Source: Ralstonia mannitolilytica (lineage in GTDB: Bacteria > Pseudomonadota > Gammaproteobacteria > Burkholderiales > Burkholderiaceae). From it: a stretch of 64,000 bases of DNA. The translations under genes were made by a program, and so were the position numbers. Numbering within the stretch: position 1 is the stretch's first letter; each line of letters starts with the position of its first letter. Shown piece by piece: positions 36,434 to 44,686 of the stretch. The stretch lies in NCBI RefSeq assembly GCF_905397375.1, contig NZ_CAJPVG010000008.1:162045-226044 (forward strand), written 5' to 3'. The notes below the pieces were generated by a model, which was not told the DNA's origin, did no database searches, and was given only the letters and a program-made list of their open reading frames with translations.

Positions 36434-36458
36434 GCACAATTGTGCGGCCGATTGACGC
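36434..36458. promoter_or_regulatory. Palindrome and RegA-like box between the copper chaperone and regB
   Basis: A perfect 12-bp palindrome GCACAATTGTGC (36434-36445) is followed at once by GCGGC-N5-GACGC (36444-36458), which fits the GNGRC-N5-GNCGC pattern I recall for RegA/RegR sites. It lies in the 128-bp divergent region, so RegA could control its own operon and the copper chaperone. Confidence 0.4.
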
Positions 36459-36494
36459 ATCGTCGCCGGGTGCGCACGTTTACACTTATTCGCC

Positions 36495-37841
36495 ATGCTT
36501 TCCACCCTCTCGCTCGCCGCCCCGCTGATCGACGCGTCCAGTCTACGCCGCCTGTTCTGGCTGCGATGGAGCCTGCTGGGCACGCAACTGATCCTGATGC
36601 TGCTCGCGCCGATGGTCTTCGGCGTGCAGCTGCCGGTGGTGCCGCTGCTGAGCGTGATGGGCCTGCACGCGCTGTTCAACGTGCTGACCGGCTGGCGCGT
36701 GCGGCGCAACCCGCCCGTGCAGCACATCGAGATCACCGTGCAGCTGCTGGTGGACCTGAGCGCGCTGTCTGCGCTGCTGTACTTCACGGGTGGGGCGACC
36801 AACCCGTTCGTCTCGTTCTATCTGCCGGCGCTGGCCATTGCCGCGGCCATGCTGCCGATTGCCCACGTGGTCGGCCTGACGCTCTATGCACTGGCGGCCT
36901 ACAGCATGATGCTTGGCAACTACATCCCGCTGAAGCTCGCCAACCAGGCCGATGGGGTGGCGTATCACCTCGCTGGGATGTGGATCGATTTCGTGGCGAG
37001 CTGCGCCATGATCGCGGGCTTCACGGCCCGCCTGTCCGCGGCGCTGCGCGAGCGCGACGCGCAGTTGACCGAGGCGCGCGAGCGGCTGCTGCGGGAGCAG
37101 CGCATCGAAGCACTGATGGCGCAAGGCGCCAGCGTGGCGCACGAGATGGGCACGCCGCTGTCCACGGTAGCCGTCATCACGGGCGAGCTGCAGCACGATG
37201 CGAAGCAGCCGAACTCGCCGCTGGCACCCTACCGCGAAGACCTGCGCGCCATCGAGCAGCAGCTCGAACTGTGCCGCGCCGCCCTCGCCCGGCTGCAGCG
37301 CAAGGCCAACGACGGCGCGCCGGAACCGCTTGGCCAGTGGCTGCCCGAGTTCACCCAGACGTGGCAACTGCGCCATCCCGATATCCGTCTTCACACCGAG
37401 ACCTCGCCGGCGGCGCAGGCGGTGGAACTCGACCCGGTGAACGTGGGCCAGATCCTCACCATCCTGCTCGACAATGCGGCGCGCAGCCAGCAGCAGGCCG
37501 GCCGCGACCAGGTGCCGCTGCTGCTCACCGCCAGGATCGACGCCACGCCCGATGTCTTGCGCGATGCGCCGCGGCAGATCGTGCTGTCGATCGTCGATAC
37601 GGGGCTGGGACTGCCCGAAGACCTGCGCACATCGCTGGGCCGTACGCCGGTGCCGAGCCGGCACGGCGGTCATGGCATCGGCCTGTACCTGGCCTCCACC
37701 ACGGCGCGACGGCTGGGCGGCACCGTGGTGCTGCGCCCGAACCCGCCGCAGGGCGCGATCGCCGAACTGCGGCTGCCGATCGGTGGTCCGAAAGAACACG
37801 CAACGGCGCACGTCATCGGTGCGCCGACCCTCTTCACATAA
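36495..37841 (+). CDS. regB: Redox sensor histidine kinase RegB/PrrB
   Basis: A 448-aa membrane kinase with six predicted N-terminal helices. The heptapeptide GGATNPF between helices is linked to quinone sensing. The phospho-His is His216 in VAHEMGTP. Cys260 in LELCRAAL matches the redox-active cysteine of RegB by position in the dimer region. The HATPase has DNAARS and DTGLGLP. In relatives it tunes respiration, nitrogen and carbon metabolism to electron-carrier redox state. It is followed by regA 31 nt later. Confidence 0.92.
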   Translation: MLSTLSLAAPLIDASSLRRLFWLRWSLLGTQLILMLLAPMVFGVQLPVVPLLSVMGLHALFNVLTGWRVRRNPPVQHIEITVQLLVDLSALSALLYFTGGATNPFVSFYLPALAIAAAMLPIAHVVGLTLYALAAYSMMLGNYIPLKLANQADGVAYHLAGMWIDFVASCAMIAGFTARLSAALRERDAQLTEARERLLREQRIEALMAQGASVAHEMGTPLSTVAVITGELQHDAKQPNSPLAPYREDLRAIEQQLELCRAALARLQRKANDGAPEPLGQWLPEFTQTWQLRHPDIRLHTETSPAAQAVELDPVNVGQILTILLDNAARSQQQAGRDQVPLLLTARIDATPDVLRDAPRQIVLSIVDTGLGLPEDLRTSLGRTPVPSRHGGHGIGLYLASTTARRLGGTVVLRPNPPQGAIAELRLPIGGPKEHATAHVIGAPTLFT

Positions 37842-37872
37842 CGCGACCGTTCCACGCGGCCCGGAGAACGCC

Positions 37873-38451
37873 ATGCAGCAACCCGCCCCCTTCCTCATCC
37901 TCGACGATGACGACGTCTTCGCGCAGACACTCGCGCGCGCCCTCACGCGCCGCGGCTTTGCACCGCAGATCGCCCACACGGGCGGCGAAGCGCTGGCGCT
38001 GGCGCGCCAGACGCGCTTCGCCTATGTCACCGTCGACCTGCATCTGGCCGCCAGCGACAGGGGCCTGATGCCGCATGGCGGCACCGATTCCGGCCTGCAC
38101 TGGATCGCCCCGCTGCGCCAGGCGCTGCCCGACGCGCGCATGCTGATCCTGACCGGCTACGCGAGCATCGCGACCGCCGTGCAGGCCGTGAAACTGGGTG
38201 CCGATGACTATCTCGCCAAGCCGGCGAACGTGGATTCGATCCTGCTGGCCTTGCAGGTAGGGGTGTCCGAAGCGGTCGCGGAGCAAACGATGGAAAACCC
38301 CACACCGCTGTCGGTTGCACGGCTGGAGTGGGAGCACATCCAGCGCGTGCTGGCCGAGCACAACGGCAACATCTCGGCCACCGCGCGCGCACTCAACATG
38401 CACCGCCGCACACTGCAGCGCAAGCTGGGCAAGCGCCCGGTGGCCAAGTAG
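37873..38451 (+). CDS. regA: Redox response regulator RegA/PrrA with receiver insertion
   Basis: A 192-aa regulator. The receiver has LILDDDD, acceptor Asp55 (VTVDLHL), Thr (ILTGYAS) and Lys (LAKPAN). The C-terminal Fis-type helix-turn-helix is NISATARALNMHRRTLQRKL. An additional stretch of about 12 residues (ASDRGLMPHGGT) sits right after the acceptor-site strand, where RegA proteins normally pass directly to an xGL segment. The DNA-binding helix is intact, so it should be functional; the insert may alter kinase docking or the phosphate lifetime. Confidence 0.9.
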   Translation: MQQPAPFLILDDDDVFAQTLARALTRRGFAPQIAHTGGEALALARQTRFAYVTVDLHLAASDRGLMPHGGTDSGLHWIAPLRQALPDARMLILTGYASIATAVQAVKLGADDYLAKPANVDSILLALQVGVSEAVAEQTMENPTPLSVARLEWEHIQRVLAEHNGNISATARALNMHRRTLQRKLGKRPVAK

Positions 38452-38468
38452 CCGCCGTCGCCGACCGC

Positions 38469-38672
38469 TCACCAGGTCGTGTCGCGCTCCCACGCCTTGA
38501 GTTCGTCTTCGGCGCGCTCCTTGGTGTAGCCGTAGCGCTCCTGGATCTTGCCGGCAAGCTGGTCGCGCTTGCCGCGGATCACGGTCAGGTCATCGTCGGT
38601 CAGCTGGCCCCATTTCTCCTTGACCTTGCCCTTGACCTGATCCCATTTACCTTCGACTTGGTCCCAGTTCAT
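38469..38672 (-). CDS. CsbD-family stress protein
   Basis: A 67-aa hydrophilic protein with the CsbD pattern MNWDQVEGKWDQVKGKVKEKWGQLTDDDL and GKIQERYGYTKE. Family members are induced by general stress, and their function is unknown. The ATG has GGAGG 5 nt upstream. It lies 78 nt behind the Cys/Lys-repeat exported protein gene on the same strand. Confidence 0.93.
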   Translation of the reverse strand: MNWDQVEGKWDQVKGKVKEKWGQLTDDDLTVIRGKRDQLAGKIQERYGYTKERAEDELKAWERDTTW

Positions 38673-38750
38673 CACGTCCTCCGTTTCGGTTGAGACAAGA
38701 CAGGGGCGGCCTGCGGGCCGCCCGATTGAAAACCGTCGTGCGGCCCAGGC

Positions 38751-39365
38751 TTACTTCTTGTACTTGGCCGCCACGTCGTTCTGGCACTTCGACTTGGCAT
38801 CGCCGGACATCGCATCGCAGCGTTCCTTGGCGGCCTTGTAGTTGGCGTCGTTGGTGTCCTTGACGGCATCGCGGCGCGCTTCGCTCACGTCCTTGGCGTT
38901 GCCCGTGGCCTTGGCGTGGCTCACCTCTTCGCCGCTCTTGGCGCGCGTGTAGGCTGCCCTGGCGTCCTTCACGCAGGTGTCCTTGTCGTTGCCCTTGAGC
39001 GCATCGCACTTCGTCTTGGCGACGTCGTAGTCGGCCTCGGCCTTTTCCTTGGCAGCGTGGTCGCGAGCCGCTTCGGTGCCGTCGCGTTCAGCCTTGGCGT
39101 TGGCTTTGGCGACGTTGTAATCGCCCTTGGCCTGCGCGCGGCAGACATCGCGGTCGTTGCCCTTCATCGCGTCGCATTTGTCCTTGGCGGCCTTATAGTT
39201 GGCGTCGGCCTGCTTGACGGCGTTGTCGTAGGCCGTGCGTTTGGCATCGTTCGGCGCGGATGCCGTCGCGGGCCCGGTAGGCGCCGGCGTGACCTGAGCA
39301 TGGGCAATGCCCAACGGAGCGCAGGCAAGCACGCAGCACAGGGCCAGGCGTTGGATCGGTTTCAT
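38751..39365 (-). CDS. Exported Lys/Ala-rich protein with repeated KCDA...C motifs
   Basis: A 204-aa protein with a signal peptide (about residues 1-22, ending AHAQ). Three copies of a unit of about 50-75 residues follow, each with two cysteines: KCDAMKGNDRDVC, KCDALKGNDKDTC and RCDAMSGDAKSKC, embedded in helical YKAAK/YDVAK segments. The paired Cys could form disulfides or bind metal in the periplasm. I do not recognise a characterised family. The start has AGGAG at fitting distance. Its neighbour is a CsbD stress protein, so an envelope stress role is plausible but unproven. Confidence 0.8.
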   Translation of the reverse strand: MKPIQRLALCCVLACAPLGIAHAQVTPAPTGPATASAPNDAKRTAYDNAVKQADANYKAAKDKCDAMKGNDRDVCRAQAKGDYNVAKANAKAERDGTEAARDHAAKEKAEADYDVAKTKCDALKGNDKDTCVKDARAAYTRAKSGEEVSHAKATGNAKDVSEARRDAVKDTNDANYKAAKERCDAMSGDAKSKCQNDVAAKYKK

Positions 39366-39507
39366 ACGCTTTTCTCCTTGTCGTGGTGTTGGGATCGCGC
39401 ACGCAAAGTGCGCGGCGCGCATTGTCCTAGCGGCAACATCCATTCAGCAGATAACGGGCCCGAGCGCACCTGGTCTGGCGCAAAGTGTTGTCAGTGCTGG
39501 CTTGGCG

Positions 39508-39549
39508 GCACAAAAGCAAGCGGGCCGCATCGTCTCCGATGCGGCCCGC
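39508..39549 (-). terminator. Terminator of the hslVU operon
   Basis: A perfect 13-bp stem GCGGGCCGCATCG/CGATGCGGCCCGC with loop TCTC lies 22 nt after the hslU stop. A T-containing tail follows on the minus strand. Confidence 0.8.
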
Positions 39550-39571
39550 GAGGGGGTGAGGTTTGTCGCGC

Positions 39572-40903
39572 TTACAGCACGTAGCGTGAAAGGTCTTCGT
39601 TGCCCGACAGTTCACTCAGGCGTTCATCGACGTACGCAGCGTCGATCGTGACGGTCTCGCCCGCGGACTTGTGCGCGTGGAACGACAGGTCTTCGAGCAA
39701 CCGCTCCATCACCGTGTACAGGCGGCGAGCACCGATGTTCTCGACCTTCTCGTTGACCGAGCATGCAATCTCGGCCAGGCGGTGGATGCCGTCCTCCGCA
39801 AAAACGAGGTCCACGCCTTCGGTCTTCATCAGCGCCTGGTATTGCTTGGTGAGGCTCGCATCGGTCTGCGTGAGGATGGCGCGGAAGTCTTCCACCGAGA
39901 GCGAATCGAGCTCCACGCGAATCGGGAAACGGCCCTGCAGCTCGGGGATCAGGTCGCTCGGCTTGGACAGATGGAACGCGCCCGACGCGATGAACAGGAT
40001 GTGATCGGTCTTGATCATCCCGTACTTGGTGTTGACCGTCGTGCCCTCCACCAGCGGCAGCAAATCGCGCTGCACGCCCTGCCGCGACACCTCGCCGCCG
40101 CCGTATTCGCTGCGGCTGGCGATCTTGTCGATCTCGTCCAGGAAGACGATGCCGTTCTGCTCGACGTTGGCCACCGCCTTCTGCTTGAGTTCGTCTTCGT
40201 TCACGAGCTTGGCGGCCTCTTCGTCGATGAGCAGCCTGAAGGCTTCCTTCACCTTCATCTTGCGGCGGTTCTTCTTGCCCTGGCCAAGGCCCGCGAACAT
40301 CGAGCGGATCTGCTCGGTCATGTCTTCCATGCCAGGCGGGCCCATGATGTCCATGCTCGGCAGCGCCGCCGACACTTCGAGTTCGATTTCCTTGTCGTCG
40401 AGCTGGCCTTCGCGCAGCTTCTTGCGAAAAGCCTGGCGGGCAGCGGAATCCTTCTCTTCCGGCTGCGCAAACCCGATGTCGCGCGGCGGTGGGATGAGCA
40501 CGTCGAGGATGCGGTCCTCGGCAGCGTCTTCAGCCTTGGCGCGCACCTTCTTCATCTCGGACTCGCGCGTCTGCTTGACGGCCATCTCGGCCAGGTCGCG
40601 CACGATGGTGTCGACATCGCGGCCGACGTAACCGACCTCGGTGAACTTGGTCGCCTCGATCTTGATGAACGGCGCGTCGGCCAGCTTGGCCAGGCGGCGG
40701 GCGATTTCGGTCTTGCCGACACCGGTCGGCCCGATCATCAGGATGTTCTTGGGCGTGATTTCCTGGCGCAGCGGCTCACCGACCTGCTGGCGGCGCCAGC
40801 GGTTGCGCAGCGCCACGGCCACGGCCTTCTTGGCCTTCTGCTGGCCGATGATGTGCTTGTCGAGTTCGGAGACGATCTCCGACGGCGTCATGGTTTCAGA
40901 CAT
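39572..40903 (-). CDS. hslU: ATP-dependent protease ATPase subunit HslU
   Basis: A 443-aa AAA+ unfoldase. It has Walker A GPTGVGKTEIARRLA, Walker B VFLDEIDKIA, an I-domain between them (about residues 110-240), sensor motifs and the conserved C-terminal LSRYVL that docks into HslV. It unfolds substrates for the HslV peptidase in the heat-shock response. Second gene of hslVU, 27 nt after hslV. Confidence 0.98.
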   Translation of the reverse strand: MSETMTPSEIVSELDKHIIGQQKAKKAVAVALRNRWRRQQVGEPLRQEITPKNILMIGPTGVGKTEIARRLAKLADAPFIKIEATKFTEVGYVGRDVDTIVRDLAEMAVKQTRESEMKKVRAKAEDAAEDRILDVLIPPPRDIGFAQPEEKDSAARQAFRKKLREGQLDDKEIELEVSAALPSMDIMGPPGMEDMTEQIRSMFAGLGQGKKNRRKMKVKEAFRLLIDEEAAKLVNEDELKQKAVANVEQNGIVFLDEIDKIASRSEYGGGEVSRQGVQRDLLPLVEGTTVNTKYGMIKTDHILFIASGAFHLSKPSDLIPELQGRFPIRVELDSLSVEDFRAILTQTDASLTKQYQALMKTEGVDLVFAEDGIHRLAEIACSVNEKVENIGARRLYTVMERLLEDLSFHAHKSAGETVTIDAAYVDERLSELSGNEDLSRYVL

Positions 40904-40930
40904 GGGAATCCTGTGGATGAAGGCGCTCGC

Positions 40931-41467
40931 TTATTCAAGCGTCTCGATCACGAAATTGGTGTTGGTGTAGATGCACAGCTCGCCGGCGATCTTGAGCGAC
41001 TTCTGCACCACGTCCCGCGGCGAGAGATCGGTGTTCTCCATCAGCGCCTTGGCGGCCGATTGCGCATAGGCGCCGCCCGAGCCGATTGCGGCGATGCCGC
41101 CTTCCGGGTCCAGGACGTCGCCGTTGCCGGTGATGACGAGGGTGGATTCGCGGTCGGCGACGATCAGCATCGCTTCAAGGTGGCGCAGGGCGCGGTCGGT
41201 GCGCCAGTCCTTGGCGAGGTCGACCGCCGAGCGCAGCAGGTTGCCCTGGTGCTTCTGCAGCTTCGCTTCGAAGCGGTCGAGCAGGGAGAAGGCGTCGGCG
41301 GTGGCACCGGCAAAGCCGACCAGCACCTTGCCGTCATAGATGGCGCGCACCTTGCGGGCCGAGCCCTTCATCACGATGTTGCCCAGCGTGACTTGGCCGT
41401 CGCCGCCGAGTGCGACCTGATTGCCGCGCCGCACGCTGACGATGGTGGTGCCGTGATACTGTTCCAT
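40931..41467 (-). CDS. hslV: ATP-dependent protease peptidase subunit HslV
   Basis: A 178-aa proteasome-type Ntn hydrolase. The pro-segment MEQYHG precedes the catalytic N-terminal Thr7 (TTIVSVRRG), and GGDGQVTLG and GSGGAYAQSAA are present. It forms the dodecameric core capped by HslU. It is transcribed ahead of hslU, with a heat-shock-like promoter upstream. ATG 41467 is the only start consistent with the catalytic Thr position. Confidence 0.98.
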   Translation of the reverse strand: MEQYHGTTIVSVRRGNQVALGGDGQVTLGNIVMKGSARKVRAIYDGKVLVGFAGATADAFSLLDRFEAKLQKHQGNLLRSAVDLAKDWRTDRALRHLEAMLIVADRESTLVITGNGDVLDPEGGIAAIGSGGAYAQSAAKALMENTDLSPRDVVQKSLKIAGELCIYTNTNFVIETLE

Positions 41468-41526
41468 GCGCTTGTTCCTAGGGGTCCGGCTTGGCGCGGC
41501 CCCCAGCGGGCCGGCCAAAGAACTTC

Positions 41527-41557
41527 ATACTTGACGCCAGCCCCCCAGGATTTCAAG
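41527..41557 (-). promoter_or_regulatory. Candidate sigma-32 promoter of hslVU
   Basis: On the minus strand a perfect CTTGAAA (41557-41551) is followed after 15 nt by GTCAAGTAT (41535-41527), a partial match to the heat-shock -10. The start site would be about 50 nt before hslV. Confidence 0.45.
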
Positions 41558-41609
41558 CCCGATTTCCGTCACGGCGTGCGCTTTTTGTGCGCCGCAAATC
41601 GCTTCCCGC

Positions 41610-43202
41610 TCAATGCCTCACGTCAAAGGCGTACGTGCGCTCATCCAGACGCGGCGTCACCGTGTAACCTTTGCGCGCCGCCCACACGTTGATGTTGAAG
41701 TAGAGCGGAATGACGCCGGCGTCGCGCATGCCGATCTCGGTGGCCTCCTGCAGCAGTTTCTCGCGCTTGGCGTCGTCGATGGTCTGCAGCGCCTCGGCCA
41801 GCTTGGCGTCGAGCGCCGGATTGGAATAGCGCCCGCGGTTGGAGGCGCCCCAGCCGCGCGCCGGATCATACGTGGCCAGCAGCGCCTTCAGGCTCGAACT
41901 GGCCTCGCCCGTATCGGCGCCCCAGCCGGCCTGCAGGAACGAGAAATCGAGCTTGTTGGCCCGCGTGAAGAACGTCGCCGACGGCATCGTCTCCACCTTG
42001 GTCGCGATCCCGATGCGCGACAGCATCGCGGCCACCACCTGTGCAACGCGGTCGTCGTTGACGTAGCGGTTGTTGGTGGCATGCAGCGTGATGGCGAAGC
42101 CGTCGGGGTAACCGGCCTGGGCCAGCAGCTTCTTGGCCGTGGCCGGATCCGCCGCCGGTGCCTTCAGGCCCGGCACATGCCCGAACAGCGCGCTGTTGAC
42201 GAGCTGGCCGGTCGGCTCGGCGGCGCCTTCCATCACGCGGTCGACGATGGCCTGGCGCGAGATGGCCAGCGAGATCGCCTGCCGCACACGCGCATCCTTG
42301 AGCGGGTTCTTCGGCAGCGGCTTGCCGGCCTTGTCCGTCACGAACGGCGACACGTCGCGGTCCGAATCCATGTGCAGATACATCATCCGGAACACCGGCA
42401 TCTTGAACAGCGAGACGCTCGGATCGGCGGAGAGCTTCTTGATGTCGGACGTCGGCACGTTTTCGATGACCTGCACATCACCGGCCAGCAGGGCCGCCAC
42501 GCGCGGCGCGTCGGCGGTCAGGATGCGCAGTGTCACGCGCTGCCACTGCGGCTTCTTGCCCCAGTAGCCGTCGAAGCGCGCCAGCTCCACGCGGTCACCC
42601 CGGCTGAACGAGACGAACTTGTACGGCCCCGTGCCGATCATCGCGCGGCCGCTGTTGAAGTCGTCGGAGCTGGCTTTCTCGGCCGCCTTCTTCGACACGA
42701 TATAGATCGTCGACAGGTCGTTCGGCACCAGCGGGTACGGGCCGTTGGTGGTGATGCGCACGGTCAGCTTGTCGACCGCCGTCACGTCCTTGAAGCCGCG
42801 CGTGTAGATCGTGTACGGCGATGGGCTGTTCTTGATGGTGGCGGGGCGCGCCAGCGAATAGACGACATCGGCCGAGGTGAACTCGCTGCCGTCATGGAAA
42901 TGCACGCCGGGGCGCAGCTTGACCTCCCATACCGTATCGTCCACGGCCTTCCACGAGGTGGCGAGGCCCGGCTTCAGACGCATCTTCTCGTCCTTGGCGA
43001 TCAGCGTCTCGAACATGTGCTCGGCGACGTTCGCGTTCGGCGTGACGTTATGGAAATGCGGATCGAGCGACGTGATATCGCCCGACAGCCCGACCACCAG
43101 CGTGGAAGCGGGCTGGGCATGCCCCGCAACCGGCGCAAGCGCCGTGGCCAAGGACAGCGCAGCAACCACACCCGCAGCGCGCAGCAGACGCAGAACCGGC
43201 AT
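41610..43202 (-). CDS. ABC transporter periplasmic peptide-binding protein (DppA/OppA family)
   Basis: A 530-aa solute-binding protein of family 5. The signal peptide (about residues 1-29, ending GHA-Q) is followed by the two-lobed fold: LVVGLSGDITSLDPH at the mature start, GTGPYKFVSF in the middle and a C-terminal lobe with AGWGADTGEASSSLK. It should bind oligopeptides or similar ligands in the periplasm. No permease or ATPase gene is adjacent, so its transporter is encoded elsewhere or it works as an orphan receptor. Confidence 0.9.
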   Translation of the reverse strand: MPVLRLLRAAGVVAALSLATALAPVAGHAQPASTLVVGLSGDITSLDPHFHNVTPNANVAEHMFETLIAKDEKMRLKPGLATSWKAVDDTVWEVKLRPGVHFHDGSEFTSADVVYSLARPATIKNSPSPYTIYTRGFKDVTAVDKLTVRITTNGPYPLVPNDLSTIYIVSKKAAEKASSDDFNSGRAMIGTGPYKFVSFSRGDRVELARFDGYWGKKPQWQRVTLRILTADAPRVAALLAGDVQVIENVPTSDIKKLSADPSVSLFKMPVFRMMYLHMDSDRDVSPFVTDKAGKPLPKNPLKDARVRQAISLAISRQAIVDRVMEGAAEPTGQLVNSALFGHVPGLKAPAADPATAKKLLAQAGYPDGFAITLHATNNRYVNDDRVAQVVAAMLSRIGIATKVETMPSATFFTRANKLDFSFLQAGWGADTGEASSSLKALLATYDPARGWGASNRGRYSNPALDAKLAEALQTIDDAKREKLLQEATEIGMRDAGVIPLYFNINVWAARKGYTVTPRLDERTYAFDVRH

Positions 43203-43302
43203 GACGAATCTCCCAATGTTTCGTGACGGAAACAGCCCGTGGGGGATTGTCGGGATCGGACGACGCCGGTGTCAACGTCGGCGAAGCGGGGTACTCGCGT
43301 GC

Positions 43303-44610
43303 TCAGTCGTGGTGCCCGCAGTCGCAGTCGTCACCATGGTGGTGATCGTGGTCGTCGCTGCCGTCTTCGTCGTCGTGGTCGTCGAAGGCCCACGCCGGGA
43401 ACGGATCGGGCAGCGCGGCCCACGCATCCGGGCCGGCCGCCATTTCGGCGTCGGTCAGCAGGCAGGCATCGAGTTGCGCGACGAGCGCGGCTTCGTCCAG
43501 GTCCGTGCCGATGAAGACGAGCTCCTGGCGGCGGTCGCCCCACGGCGCGGGCGCACCGTTGTCGTGCAGCTTGTCCATGATGTCAGCGCGGGCTTCTTCC
43601 TCGTCGGGCCATTCGACCTCGTCGACGGCGGCCCACCACGCGCCCGCGCCGCCGTGGCGCATCACGCCGCCGGCCTGGCCCCAGCTTCCGGCGATGTCCA
43701 TGCGCGACGCCAGCCAGAAATAGCCCTTCGAGCGCAGCACGCGGCCATGCTCGCGCAGCCATTCGGTGTGCATCAGGTCCCACAGACGCTGCGGGTGGAA
43801 CGGCACGCGGCGGCGATACACGAAGCTGCGGATGCCCAGCGCTTCGGTCTCGGGCACATGCTCGCCGCGCAGTTCGGCCAGCCACGCGGGCGCAGCGGCC
43901 GCGGCATCGAAGTCGAACCGGTGCGTGTTGAGGATGGCATCGAGCGGCACCTTGCCGAACGATGCTGGCACGATGCGCGCCCGCGGGTTCAGCGAATGCA
44001 GGATGGCCGCCAGGCGATCGCGCTGGGCATCACTCACCAGGTCGATCTTGTTGAGGACGATCACGTCGCAGAATTCGACCTGCTCGATGAGCAGGTCGAC
44101 CACGGTGCGGTCGTCGTCTTCATCGCGGGCCTGACCGCGATCGGCCAGGAAGTCGGCCGCATCGTAGTCGGCCAGAAAATGCTGGGCATCGACCACCGTG
44201 ACCATCGTGTCCAGGCGCGCGAGGTCGGACAGCACGTCGCCTTGCGCGTCCTCGAAGGTGAAGGTCTCGGCGATCGGGAGCGGCTCGGCCACACCGGTGG
44301 ATTCGATGAGCAGGTAGTCGAACCGGTCTTCGCGCGCGAGGCGGGCCACCTCGTCGAGCAGGTCTTCGCGCAGCGTGCAGCAGATGCAGCCGTTGGACAG
44401 CTCGACCATGCGCTCATCGGTGCGCGAGAGCTGCGCGCTGGTCGCGGTGCCGTCACCGACGAGCTGGGCGTCGATGTTGACGTCGGACAGGTCGTTGACG
44501 ATCACGGCCACACGCTTGCCCTCGCGGTTGGCGAGCACGTGGTTGAGCAGCGTGGTCTTGCCGGCGCCGAGGAAGCCGGACAGCACGGTAACGGGAAGCG
44601 GACGGGGCAT
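43303..44610 (-). CDS. COG0523 (CobW/ZigA-like) GTP-dependent metallochaperone
   Basis: A 435-aa P-loop GTPase. It has Walker A SGFLGAGKTT, the metal motif GCICC, Walker B-like LLIESTGV and NKID for guanine, then a CobW C-terminal domain. The tail is Asp/His/Cys-rich (HDHHHGDDCDCGHHD), suited to zinc. Such proteins pass zinc to client enzymes in limitation. It lies 76 nt downstream of dksA, behind a terminator. A second COG0523 gene and a Fur-type regulator are close by, which supports a zinc role over cobalt or nickel. Confidence 0.9.
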   Translation of the reverse strand: MPRPLPVTVLSGFLGAGKTTLLNHVLANREGKRVAVIVNDLSDVNIDAQLVGDGTATSAQLSRTDERMVELSNGCICCTLREDLLDEVARLAREDRFDYLLIESTGVAEPLPIAETFTFEDAQGDVLSDLARLDTMVTVVDAQHFLADYDAADFLADRGQARDEDDDRTVVDLLIEQVEFCDVIVLNKIDLVSDAQRDRLAAILHSLNPRARIVPASFGKVPLDAILNTHRFDFDAAAAAPAWLAELRGEHVPETEALGIRSFVYRRRVPFHPQRLWDLMHTEWLREHGRVLRSKGYFWLASRMDIAGSWGQAGGVMRHGGAGAWWAAVDEVEWPDEEEARADIMDKLHDNGAPAPWGDRRQELVFIGTDLDEAALVAQLDACLLTDAEMAAGPDAWAALPDPFPAWAFDDHDDEDGSDDHDHHHGDDCDCGHHD

Positions 44611-44622
44611 GATCGAAGGCCT

Positions 44623-44656
44623 GCAAAAGCAAACAGCCCGGCTGGCTACCGGGCTG
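44623..44656 (-). terminator. Terminator of dksA
   Basis: On the minus strand an 8-bp stem CAGCCCGG/CCGGGCTG with a 7-nt loop, followed by TTTGCTTTTG, 30 nt after the dksA stop and before the COG0523 gene, so the latter is reached only by read-through or its own promoter. Confidence 0.8.
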
Positions 44657-44686
44657 CGAACTGGAAAACCACTGCGGCGGGCGGCG

